A DNA stretch of 64,000 nt from Onchidella celtica (taxonomy: Eukaryota > Mollusca > Gastropoda > Systellommatophora > Onchidiidae): contig OZ007582.1 of the NCBI GenBank assembly GCA_963931925.1, forward strand, positions 34,547,969-34,611,968, read 5' to 3'. Made by a program: the position numbers and the translations under genes. Every line of letters starts with the position of its first letter. Positions within the stretch are counted from its first letter, which is position 1. Of the stretch, positions 46,285 to 55,814 are shown in pieces. A model generated the notes under the pieces. It made no database searches and was not told where the DNA came from. It was given only the letters and a program-made list of their open reading frames with translations.

Positions 46285-46430
46285 CACTAGCCGATTTTGA
46301 TTGGTCAGGTGGTTGGATGCGATGTGACAACATTGAATTTCCAGCGGTCGTCTATTGCACAAGGTCTCATTGAAACTCAAATGTCCAGACGTTACAATCC
46401 AGCTAACTGGCCAATCAAAATCGGCTAGTG
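46285..46430. mobile_element. Palindromic MITE, CACTAGCCGATTTTG ends
   Basis: The left end CACTAGCCGATTTTGATTGG followed by TCAG and the reversed right end CACTAGCCGATTTTGATTGG followed by CCAG are identical for 20 bp and continue imperfectly. Length is 146 bp. Confidence 0.85.
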
Positions 46431-46768
46431 TGTGTCTGAACTCATCTACTCTCTCTTTCTCAACTTTTTCATATGGACAAAGAACCATGTAATCCGTCGT
46501 GTCAAACAATGAGTAAAATGTACAATCAACATAAAAGCATTATCTTTCAACACTACTTCCAAAAAGGCCCTAGTGGCAACGGAGGTATTAGGATTTTAGA
46601 TCATTAGCAACAACAGTACGACATGCAAATCACATATAATGTCACAGTCATTCCACAATTGCCTAAGTCACTGTTTTGGTGTTTCGAGATGAAATGTTCA
46701 CCTTAATCAGACAATCATAATGCACCATTCAATTGTCATATTGTCTTGCTTGGTTGCCTTATCGGTTT

Positions 46769-47108
46769 TTAACTCTTTCTTTCCCAATCAACGCACAGTG
46801 TGTTGATCGCTGATCGCCTAGATGCCTGACCAACGCACCATGCGTCGATCGTCATTTTCGTAATTTCACCTCTTGTGTGGGAAAAATCCTGGCCATAGCA
46901 GCAGACATGCCAAATCACACTAAATTGTACATAACATAAAACTTCTGTTTTTTTCCCATCAGTATGATATACAACAACATGAACTTTGCGTATGTTTTAC
47001 TCTTGCCTTTGCTATTTGAAAATGTGCACCTTAGTAGAGTTACGCTCCATGTTGTGTCTCTTGGGCATCTGGTGCTAAAGTAAATGGCCTGGGACAGAAA
47101 GAGTTTAA
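46769..47108. mobile_element. TTAA-flanked element (family 2)
   Basis: TTAA at 46769-46772 and 47105-47108; ends CTCTTTCTTTCCCA and, reversed, (A)CTCTTTCTGTCCCA. The interior contains CAACGCACAGTGTGTTGATC. piggyBac-like by target site and termini only. Confidence 0.7.
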
Positions 47109-47916
47109 AAATGAAAACCCACATCCATCTAAATCACCATTTTAGACTCTTGTTATTGGAGTTTAGACTAATGATAAAGCCAAATGAAGAAAATACTGAG
47201 GTGTGTTCACTGTTCAGCTACAGCTTGATTTGTGCACTGCCCTTACAATTGCTACTATAATACTCGAATTGAACAGTTTTCTTTGATTTTCAAAAATCAC
47301 TAAAACATGATTTTCGCAACTATGTTATGATTGTGACGATATAATTCAGTTAAAAACTACTCCATAGAACACACCACCAAGTATAAACAGTACAGCAGAA
47401 CACCTTTAGTACATCCACGGGGTAAACTGTGACTGAACCATCAAGATGGTTTGATCCACAGGTACATTTTAGGTAAACTGAGTTATTGATGTCAAGTGAA
47501 AGAGAACTCTTTTCCTTTGGATTTGATGCTAGATTCATTGAATTCTGAACATTTTTAGACTGTGTTATAAGCAACTGAAGTTGATGACTATCACTTTTTT
47601 TAAGACGTAAAGTTTTGAGAAAAGTTTGTTTGGGCAATTACTCAATAACTAGGCCTGTGCCCTCTGGACTGAACCGTTGCGTTGCTTCACAAATGGTTTC
47701 TTGTATTCTGCTCTCAATAGATTAACGAACCAGTTTGTTTCATGTGATGTCACAGTAATTCGTGCTCCTATACCATTTTTGAATTTTACTTAAATTTTCG
47801 TTGAAAGATTCACGGTCATGTTCCTTTCTCCTAAGAGTTTCAATTCTTCTATTTGGAATGTAGGTAATCTTTGCAAGTGCTCATGCTGAGCTGCCATGTC
47901 CAAAAAAACGTATTTT
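47109..47916. other. No gene seen
   Basis: AT-rich. A 95-residue minus-strand frame at 47350-47637 is not recognisable and lacks splice context. Confidence 0.4.
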
Positions 47917-48144
47917 TTAACTCCTTGTGTGCCAGTCACCGATATATCGATTCTCCCAATAGTCACATTTGTGCCAATCATCGATGTATCTATGCACAAG
48001 AATGCTAGGCTACTTTGTTTCAGGAAGAAAGGAAGTTGACTTTCTAGTCATAAATGTTGCTGTAGTTAGCCTTCATTCATCTCCCGCACCATTTTCTTCC
48101 TGTATCAACAAACATGGAAAAATTCATGGCACACAAAGAGTTAA
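47917..48144. mobile_element. TTAA-flanked MITE (family 1, copy C)
   Basis: TTAACTCCTTGTGTGCC and reversed right end TTAACTCTTTGTGTGCC, TTAA at 47917-47920 and 48141-48144. The interior matches copies A and B, including CACCGATATATCG. Confidence 0.85.
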
Positions 48145-49144
48145 ATAACACTGAATAATGTAAAATGAGCTCCATCAAAAACAACAACAGAAAAACCGTC
48201 TGAAATTTCTGAGTTCAGCAGCGGCATTTTGTGCCTGAGACCATCCCTCGAAAATGAGAGGACAAACTTCATACTGCACTTGCATGTTCAAAACTAAGAA
48301 AACCTCGATTTCCCATGTGATGTTTCAATTTTCTACTACTACATGTATTTCATGTACGCCTTGTTTTAAAGTCATTCTGGTTGTGTTAAAAGTGTTCTAC
48401 TGTAAATAGGGCAAAAAGGTAGTACACATTTAAAACTATTACATGTACCCTGTATAAAGTGCTGTAAAAATTCATGTGGTGCGTTTCAAAGACAAGATAT
48501 CATCATTATCATCAGGTTCAGTGCAAGAACTGATCACCTCCATTTTCACAGAAAAGGAGATACATGTACTCACTTCTTGCACTGAAATGACTGTCATTAG
48601 ATGTATATTTGACACTTGGAAGAAGTTATCACAAGAAAGTGTGAAACAATAACGAAACACAAAAAAACCCCACTTCATTTTAATGTGTTCTAACTTCCAA
48701 GTGCATGCTAGGACAAGCCCCTTGAGATTTGATGCAAGTTTATATCACTTGCTTTCCAATAAAATACAAAATACCCACATGTACTAACTTCTCCATGCTT
48801 CAGGAGTTCCCAACCTGGGGTACATTTCACCTACCCAGTGGGTAAGTTTGCTGGTTCTGGATTTGTAAATAATTTTTTCAAAAAATTATAATTCAAATAA
48901 AAAATTTGAAGTTGAAACGACAATTTGAAGTAAGTCTATATTTGCCAACAAAAACAACTCCCTTCTACCATTTTGGACTTAACAACCTGTATTTTATACT
49001 CCTCAATTACCGTATCGCCAAATCTGTAGTCTAATTTGGGAGAGAATAGCCTAGAAAAAAAAAAAAAAGCGAAATACAGAACAAGCTATCTAATGGTAAC
49101 AATATTTATCTCTCGTATATTTATTTGGTTGATTAAAATGTCCT
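48145..49144. other. No gene seen
   Basis: GGAGTTCCCAACCTGGGGTA at 48802-48821 resembles a hAT terminus, but no partner end was found. The rest is AT-rich with no coding signal. Confidence 0.4.
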
Positions 49145-49624
49145 ACATTTGTGTAGCAGCCTAACAAAATGAGGCCCATGTCAGCACTGACTGATTTGAA
49201 AAAAACGTGAAAAGCCATCACTGGGTCAATTTTATCGATTTTGCATTTTCAATATTTTTGAAAAGTCTAACCTATTTACTATTCCTTTTCCAAATTATAA
49301 TCCTGTTTGAGAAGGGCAAATGCCTCAAAACTAATTTTGAATCGAGTCACCATCAATAATTTTGACTAAAAGCTGAAACTTTAAAAACGTTTTTCTCAAA
49401 ACCGTGGTTCTGTCGTTCCCTGTCTTTGAGAGACCATAATAAAAAAAATATTGCTGTAATTTAATTAGCAGAGAACATATGTTCTCTGCTAATTAAATTA
49501 CAGCAATATTTTTTTTTTTTACCAAATGAAAGGACTTTGAATAACCTATTTAGTGATACCAATATCTCCATACCACCAAAATGCACAGAGTGTCTCATTT
49601 TGTCGGGTGGGTACACATTTGTAT
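49145..49624 (+). mobile_element. Inverted-repeat element, copy 2 (carries a new palindrome)
   Basis: Ends ACATTTGTGTAGCAGCCTAA and, reversed, ACAAATGTGTACCCACCCGA. The body matches 24389-24831 on the opposite strand (TTTTTCTCAAAACCGTGGTT, GAAAGGACTTTGAATAACCT). The middle holds the perfect palindrome at 49441-49516, absent from the other copy. Confidence 0.75.
49441..49516. repeat. Perfect 76-bp palindrome, no spacer
   Basis: Two 38-bp arms meet at GAGAACAT|ATGTTCTC between 49478 and 49479. Each arm reads AATATTGCTGTAATTTAATT then AGCAGAGAACAT toward the centre, flanked by A- or T-runs. Confidence 0.97.
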
Positions 49625-50949
49625 AATTGTCTACCTATTCCAAGCTCCCTGAATCTTTGAATATTTCAGTGTATTTCCACAGACTGAAAAAAACAGGCGT
49701 GTCGGGGTAAACTTACTACCAAAAAGGTGTCAGGGGTATACAAGCCGCAAAAGGTTTGAGTGAGACTAGGTGTATGAAAAGTGTATATCCTCGGTTTCAT
49801 GACAAAGAGGCGAATATATAACAACAGCTGTTCATCTATTCGCCCCTTCGTCATGAAACCGACGATATGGGACGAGGGTGAAGAAAAAAGCCAAAATGGA
49901 GCACATACACTTTACGGATGACCCTTAAGGGTACGAAGTGATGGCATGAACTCAGCCAAAGGGTTCAATCTCAGATAGCAACTGGATCGGAAAAGTAAAA
50001 TAAAAGTACATATGGCATGATCTCAAACCGTGTCAAAAGTTCAAATCAAACAAAATTGACCACACAGTATTTTGATTGTCCAGGAAATGTGCCCAAAGGC
50101 TTTCGACATCAATGCCTTGTCTTCGTTCATTACACTTGAGTGCTGGACACAAATCAGATATGTATTCTGTTGGCAGTCATGTACACAAAAATAAACTTAA
50201 AAATCAAAAACCCAACACAGGAAGGCATATGGAAAATGTGTTAGAAGCAGAAGCCACTCCAAATTTCACCTGGCACACACGTGTAGTTGTAGTCGAGTTA
50301 GAAAGGAAGCATGTCGTAGACACAAAGATGGTCATACCATGCAGGGAAAAAGTAAGCCGAAAAAGTAAGACAATAGACTGATTTAACAGTGAAATAGGTG
50401 CAGAAGGTGGCCCTATCAGAAACACCTTTCAACTGGCGAACACGTAATAATGTTTTTTCATTTTTGTTTTACAAAAACAAAACAAAAAACAAAAAATGAT
50501 AGACCCATAAAAATGCCGGGAAAAATATTGAAGAAACGATATGTACATGAATACTGTCATCAAATGCTGTTATAAATTTTCAAAAATTCAAAAAAAGATA
50601 AAAAGCCACACGAAACAAAATTGAAAAGGTATACATTGTATACAATTCCACGAGTACATTTCTTTGTTTCTTCGTTTCTTCTGAGATTGATTGCAACATG
50701 GCTAAAATAAAAATGAGATATGTATGAATACATTCTTTTCCATAGGTGGAATAAAGTGCAGGTCTGTTCGGACAAAACAAACAAACAAACAAAAAAACAC
50801 AAATAAATGTGAACAAATACAATAATAACACCATGAGGCGTATCAAAAATGTTCACTTGTAAGCAAAGAAAGAAAAGCTGACCATTTCGTTTTTCCTCAG
50901 TATGGACGCAATGACAGTGAAAAACACCATTGTGAACACAAAATTTCAA
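49625..50949. other. No gene seen; satellite-unit relative at its middle
   Basis: Near 50300-50440, GAAGGTGGCCCTATCAGAAA and GTCGTAGACACAAAGATGGT CATA resemble one unit of the array at 16190-17990. The rest is AT-rich. Confidence 0.4.
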
Positions 50950-51195
50950 GGTAAGTTTTCAGGTACTAGCATATCAAGGGGAACTTCCCATGTTGTATTC
51001 AACATTTTGCTGATTTTGAGGCTTTGTCATGAAAGTGGTTTTCTCACTCCTAATTTCATTATGTGTAAGTGTCATTCCAATCGGTTGAGAACTTTTCCAG
51101 ATATGTGTTTGTGACATAATGTTATACGTGTTTTAGCCCATTTGCCGACCAAATTTCAATCCTTATTTTCTCAGAAAGGCAAAAATGTAAATACC
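50950..51195 (-). repeat. Dispersed repeat, copy 2 (inverted partner of 12935-13170)
   Basis: On the minus strand: GATTGAAATTTGGTCGGCAA, ATTATGTCACAAACACATAT, CCGATTGGAATGACACTTAC and GGAGTGAGAAAACCACTTTC, in the same order as copy 1. Confidence 0.75.
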
Positions 51196-52404
51196 CGATG
51201 GTATAATATTATCAGTTATGCTGGATTTATTATGGAGATACTTTTGGCCTCCAAATAACACTTGGAGCCCTACTTGTCTTGCAGATAAGCAGTCTTACCA
51301 ATTTGATGAACAGGAAATTTGTGATGAGCTATCTATGGACCACTGTTGCATAGAGAAGAATCAGATTCTTAAGAGATGTGAAAGAAACTCAAAGTATTTT
51401 GTTTTCTGTCTAATTACTTTTCAGAATAATGTATCCATAAACTGGCTCTGTAAAACCCTATTATAATAAAGGTCAAAGTGTATCTTGCAGCCTCTTGTAT
51501 GCGTAAGATTATCCTATTATCATAAACCTGCCTTTTCTGTATACATCTGAGTACTGCTCGGCTGTCATAATTATGGTAAACCATCAATATATACGCTGTA
51601 GCTGGAACAAGTACATTTAAGCCCTTGCTACGTACAACTGGTCTCTGTTCGGCATTTGTAGTCCAGGCATTTTGCCATGAGTTTCAAATGAATATATTAT
51701 TATGCTGCAGCTACTCAACAAACTTTACAGTTCCTAACTTTCTACAAACTACAAACATGGGCCTCTCACTCTATAATGCTGAACTTCATTTGGTTGTTTT
51801 TTCTTTTACATTCATGTCCTATCTGTAACGTTTTTTTGTGTCTGTCTGTCTGTCCACACCCATAGAGCTCCATAAATACAACATTGTTATTTTGACTTTT
51901 TAGGTGATTTTTCTCTGCAAAGACCTAGTTTCTTCCATTACTTTTCATCTCCGAAAATTTAATGATTGTACATTCAGCCTTTTTTTTGTTTCAAAATTTG
52001 AGAACGAATCCTCCACATTAACAAATTAAAATAGTAGATTCAACATGTCCAGTCACTTTAATTGAGAACAAAAAAAAAATCCCACTTCTTTGACTTTCTG
52101 GGAAATTACAGAAAAAAAATTCTGAGAACAGAGAAATTAATATATATAATATGATTCGTTTTTCAAGTCATTCGTTCATGCTTCAGACTTACCCTCCATC
52201 TCCCGTGTTAAAATTGTGCAAAGGTCGATGGCAAAGAAACAAATATGCAGACAAAGAAAAAAAATAACTTGTGAAATCTGACAGACAATAGATCATATAT
52301 TTTATCAGAACAATAGGACAGTCACTTTAGTTCCTTATTCATAACTTCATAAAAGCTGTAAAAACATTTGAATCCATATTTGATCATAAAATCGTCACTG
52401 CTCT
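51196..52404. other. No gene seen
   Basis: An 82-residue plus-strand frame at 51218-51466 is not recognisable. The rest is AT-rich with A-runs. Confidence 0.4.
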
Positions 52405-52600
52405 GCTATAATGGCATATTATTATGTCAGACTTATGCCAAAAGGCAACTGACGGTTCACTGCATTCCTGAGCATGAGGGCTATCAGACAAGATTATAGA
52501 AAAAGAAATGTCCTCAATATGAAATTCGAAAATGCAATAGCCCAATAGAATCATAATGGCGTAAGTCTTAATATCTCAAATGCCAAAAATGACTTATCAT
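52405..52600 (+). repeat. Dispersed repeat, unoccupied copy of the 44.4-45.6 kb target
   Basis: ATGCCAAAAGGCAACTGACG, CATTCCTGAGCATGAGGGCT ATCA and AGCCCAATAGAATCATAATG match the two halves that flank the SINE and Helitron at 44486-45415. Confidence 0.8.
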
Positions 52601-52605
52601 GACCT

Positions 52606-53640
52606 TAGTTCTTGTCTGTTCCATCTCCGTTTTCTGAAAAATTGAGATCTTTTAGTATACAACACAAGTATATCAAACCCACACTTTGACACTAGATTAA
52701 TGCTCACCCTGCGCGCTACCCGCAAAGCCCGCTGCCAGGTCAGTGACCTTACTCACGGAGAATCTTATCTGGGGTCACTGACCCGTGCCGCTAGACGATG
52801 ACCACATACGCTGTCCACGTGGTTCAGTTTTTATTGATGGGTATGAAAACATTTGCTGCTATGCCCTATCACGCTTGATAATGAATTGACCAGCAAAACC
52901 TTAGTCTGTCAGTCTCTAACCAATATCTGACGTATGATTCCAAACTGACAGCTGTAGTTTTCGTGAGAACGAAGCATGATAACTAGCCACCCCCTCCCAA
53001 GCCCTACACAAATGGTTTCATCCTGATTGACACATACTAATAAACCAATGTGGGCATTTGGATCAAAGATTATTTCAGAGCTTGTTTCGGATTGGTTCTT
53101 AGATACAGACAACTCCAGATGGTGGTCAGCTTGTGAGAAAATGACATAATATTGCAAATTTGTTGAGCAACAGTTCGCATGTCAATGTTACATCTTTTGA
53201 AAGTGTGGGGAGAGCCTTTGAAAGCTTAGTCTTTGTGATTCCGACCAGTGGTTCACTTGTAACAGGTCCATGTCACAATGCATTTGATTTAGGAGAGATA
53301 CAGTGAACAATAACACGGTGGTTACGTCTCAAAAAGGTCAGTGACCCAACGCGTGAAAATACGGCTTGCGCGTGGCGCAGTCAGCTTGATCTTGCCAACT
53401 TTTGCCGCCTGTGCGGCATGAGCGCTTGCGAGTCAATACCGACAATTGCCGCCCCGCGCAGGGTGAGGGTTAAAATGCACTGTGGCAATTATCAACTGTT
53501 TCACAGTTCCAGTTTGTGCAAACTCCTTGTCATAATACTAGAGCCGGGGACATTTAAGATCAAACTTCTCACTTGTGCAAAAAGTGTAGTCAGAACAAAC
53601 AACAACTATGGTCATGTTATGCAAAATGCAGTGACAAAAT
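52606..53640 (+). repeat. Dispersed repeat interrupted by a TTAA-flanked element
   Basis: Left half 52606-52700 (CCATCTCCGTTTTCTGAAAA, CTTTTAGTATACAAC, ACACTTTGACAC) and right half 53470-53640 (TTAAAATGCACTGTGGCA, TGTTTCACAGTTCCAG). Same family as 20297-20530 and 26636-26890. Confidence 0.8.
52697..53473. mobile_element. TTAA-flanked element (family 3), full copy
   Basis: TTAA at 52697-52700 and 53470-53473. The left end TGCTCACCCTGCGCG and the reversed right end CCCTCACCCTGCGCG agree at 13 of 15 positions. The interior holds GGTCAGTGACC words near both sides and GGCTTGCGCGTGGCGCAGTC. No transposase frame is seen. Termini and TTAA target point to the piggyBac mode of insertion. Confidence 0.85.
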
Positions 53641-54217
53641 ACAAAAGGCGAATGTTTCATCATGCGCTCAAAAAAAAAAGGCAGCTGTTACAGTAAAAAA
53701 GCATTAACAATATGCATCCCACACAGGTGACTTTGTCGTACTTAAAATGTAAATTTTGAGGTAAGACAACAAAGCGTAAAAGTATGAGTTACTGCCCTGT
53801 TACACATAATTTACTGAGTATACACGAAGACAGTGAAGTGGGAATTCAATGATCTTAGATCTAAGCAGCACCACTGGAAATTAACAGCAAATAAATATTG
53901 TGACGTAAGTACATAATATACATAATAATTATGGTAAATTATGCACACCATTTCCTACTTAAACACAAGGAATAAATACATTTGATTCATACATTAGAAA
54001 AAAAAGCCCTAAGGCAAACAACTGAAGGGGTCAGTTCTATACAATGCCTAAGTTCAACTTGACTCCAAAACAAACAAGTGTACTGGTTGATGTAGCTGTA
54101 GTGATCAACGAATGTACTGTCTTCTGTACAAAGCATATACAGAACGCTTATTATTGGCATAAGGTAACTTGAAACGGCTGATGTCTTCAGATTCAAACCA
54201 TTCACAAAAAAATACTT
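53641..54217. other. No gene seen
   Basis: AT-rich with no identifiable feature. Confidence 0.45.
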
Positions 54218-54515
54218 TTTGTTCAATATCTCAATCTCAGCTTTTTGCTCGATGTTTCAAGTTTACCCTTTTTGCCAATATATCTCAATTTCAGCCTTTT
54301 TTGCTCAATATTTCAATTCAGACTTTTTGCCCAATATCTCAGTTTCAGCCTTTTTGCTCAGTAATTCAATTTCACCCTTTTTGCTCAATATTTCAAGTTC
54401 AGCCATTTTGCCCAATATTTCAATTTTAACTTTCTTGCCAAATGTCTCAGTTTTAGCCTTTTTGCTCAATATCTCTATTTTAGCCTTTTTGTTAAGTGTC
54501 TCAACTTTAGCTTTT
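54218..54515. repeat. 27-bp minisatellite, about eleven units
   Basis: Units such as TTTTTGCTCAATATCTCAAT followed by TTCAGCC, 26-28 bp long. The minus strand is open from 54697 to 54305 and reads a Lys-rich nine-residue repeat (AKIEILSKK). Not recognised as any protein. Confidence 0.9.
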
Positions 54516-54937
54516 GCATGACTTACGGAGAATATAGAACTGAGCCCTTCCAGTTGTAAATAAAAATTAAACCACTTGAGTATAAAACAAATTGCAGTTA
54601 AAATGTTCAGCTGTCCAATCGCTGGCAGTGATAAACTTCGAGAAAATATTGTTGACATACAAGGAAATAAAATTGTTCGTACTAGACAAGATTTCATTGC
54701 CTGGATTTCAGATCATCAAATGTGAGACGAGGACACAGAATCCGTTACGTGATGCAGCTGACAAAGTTGACAAAATCAAGCAATATGAGTGTTGGGACAA
54801 CAATTTACTGCTGGTTTAAAAAAAAAATGATAACATCAATGATAATCTAAATTGGCAAAAACTGAAAAATCGATATTTAGAACTCCAACCACCATTTTGC
54901 TTGATTTGCTCATATTTGGCTGCTGGAACATGTTACG

Positions 54938-55171
54938 GATTTTGTGCCATAAAAGGTGCCAATCAATGATTTATCCGTTCGTCCGCTGGTCACGTTTGTG
55001 CCCATCACCGATGTATCGGTGAACAAGAATGTTGGGCTATTTTGTTTCGGGAAGAAAGAAAGTCGACTTTCTATTGATAGATGTTGCTGTAGTTAGTCTT
55101 CATTCATCTCCCGCAATTTTTTTTCCTGTATCGGCAAAAGTGGAAAAAATTCATGGCACACAAAGAGTAAA
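54938..55171. mobile_element. TTAA-type MITE (family 1, copy D), degraded left end
   Basis: CACCGATGTATCGG, GGGCTATTTTGTTTCGGG, AAAGTCGACTTTCT and GGCACACAAAGAGTAA match the family 1 right two-thirds. The left terminus (TTTTGTGCCATAAAAGGTGC) has diverged. Confidence 0.75.
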
Positions 55172-55655
55172 TCCTTTCAATGCCAGCAGTGCAGACTGAT
55201 AAATTGTCAATTGTAATGCCGCATGTAAAATCCTAGAACAGTGAAAGTCCTTAGTAGAAAAATTAGAATCTTATTCATGGCTTGAAAGTACTGCAGTTAC
55301 CATGTCTAAAAGTAATATAGGAATTTGAAAATTGTAACTTACTGGAGTTGACAGGTAAAGGGTTAACACATGTTCACTTTCAGGGTGTTACATAAAGAGC
55401 ATTCTCTTCTACATGAAAAGCTATAAGACCATGGAAATAGAAAGCAGTCATCAATTTATATTTTACTCACCAGCACTCAACTTAGATCTGATACTATGGC
55501 AGTCAAATCTCATAATTTAATAAAGAACCTATTCAAAAAAGGTCCATTATTGAATAAATAATAAATAAAATGACATAAATCAACATTGTCTCAAGCAAAA
55601 AAAAAACGAACAAAGAAGGTAGCCTACACTCCTAGAATTGCACTGAGACCATCTG
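55172..55655 (-). other. LMLN: Likely LMLN 3' untranslated region and downstream sequence
   Basis: Sequence downstream of the LMLN stop codon. The only poly(A)-signal-like hexamer close by on the minus strand is ATTAAA at 55521-55516, about 135 bases after the stop; there is no AATAAA in that interval. The true end of the transcript cannot be fixed from sequence. Confidence 0.35.
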
Positions 55656-55814
55656 TTATCTCAATCCACTGAAGTTGAGAAGACATACTATGAGAAAGAC
55701 AATCAGGGGCCTGTGCGGGGCGGTGTGACAGCTTCTGCAAAAGGGGTCCTTGATTCGCGGAGCAGACATACCATCTGGCGACAGTCTGTCTGGAGGACAG
55801 GTCACTCCTCGATG
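55656..55814 (-). CDS. LMLN: LMLN last exon with hydrophobic tail and stop
   Basis: 159 nt including the TAA stop. It encodes [40 protein letters not shown] and [12 protein letters not shown]. The Cys-Pro rich start and the hydrophobic end follow the family pattern of a variable linker plus a C-terminal anchor. Acceptor CACACAG|CAT. Confidence 0.88.
   Translation of the reverse strand, partial: HRGVTCPPDRLSPDGMSAPRIKDPFCRSCHTAPHRPLIVFLIVCLLNFSGLR

Noticed and set aside
48802..48830. hAT terminus (GGAGTTCCCAACCTGGGGTA)
   Set aside because: No matching inverted end or target duplication nearby; left as a motif only.
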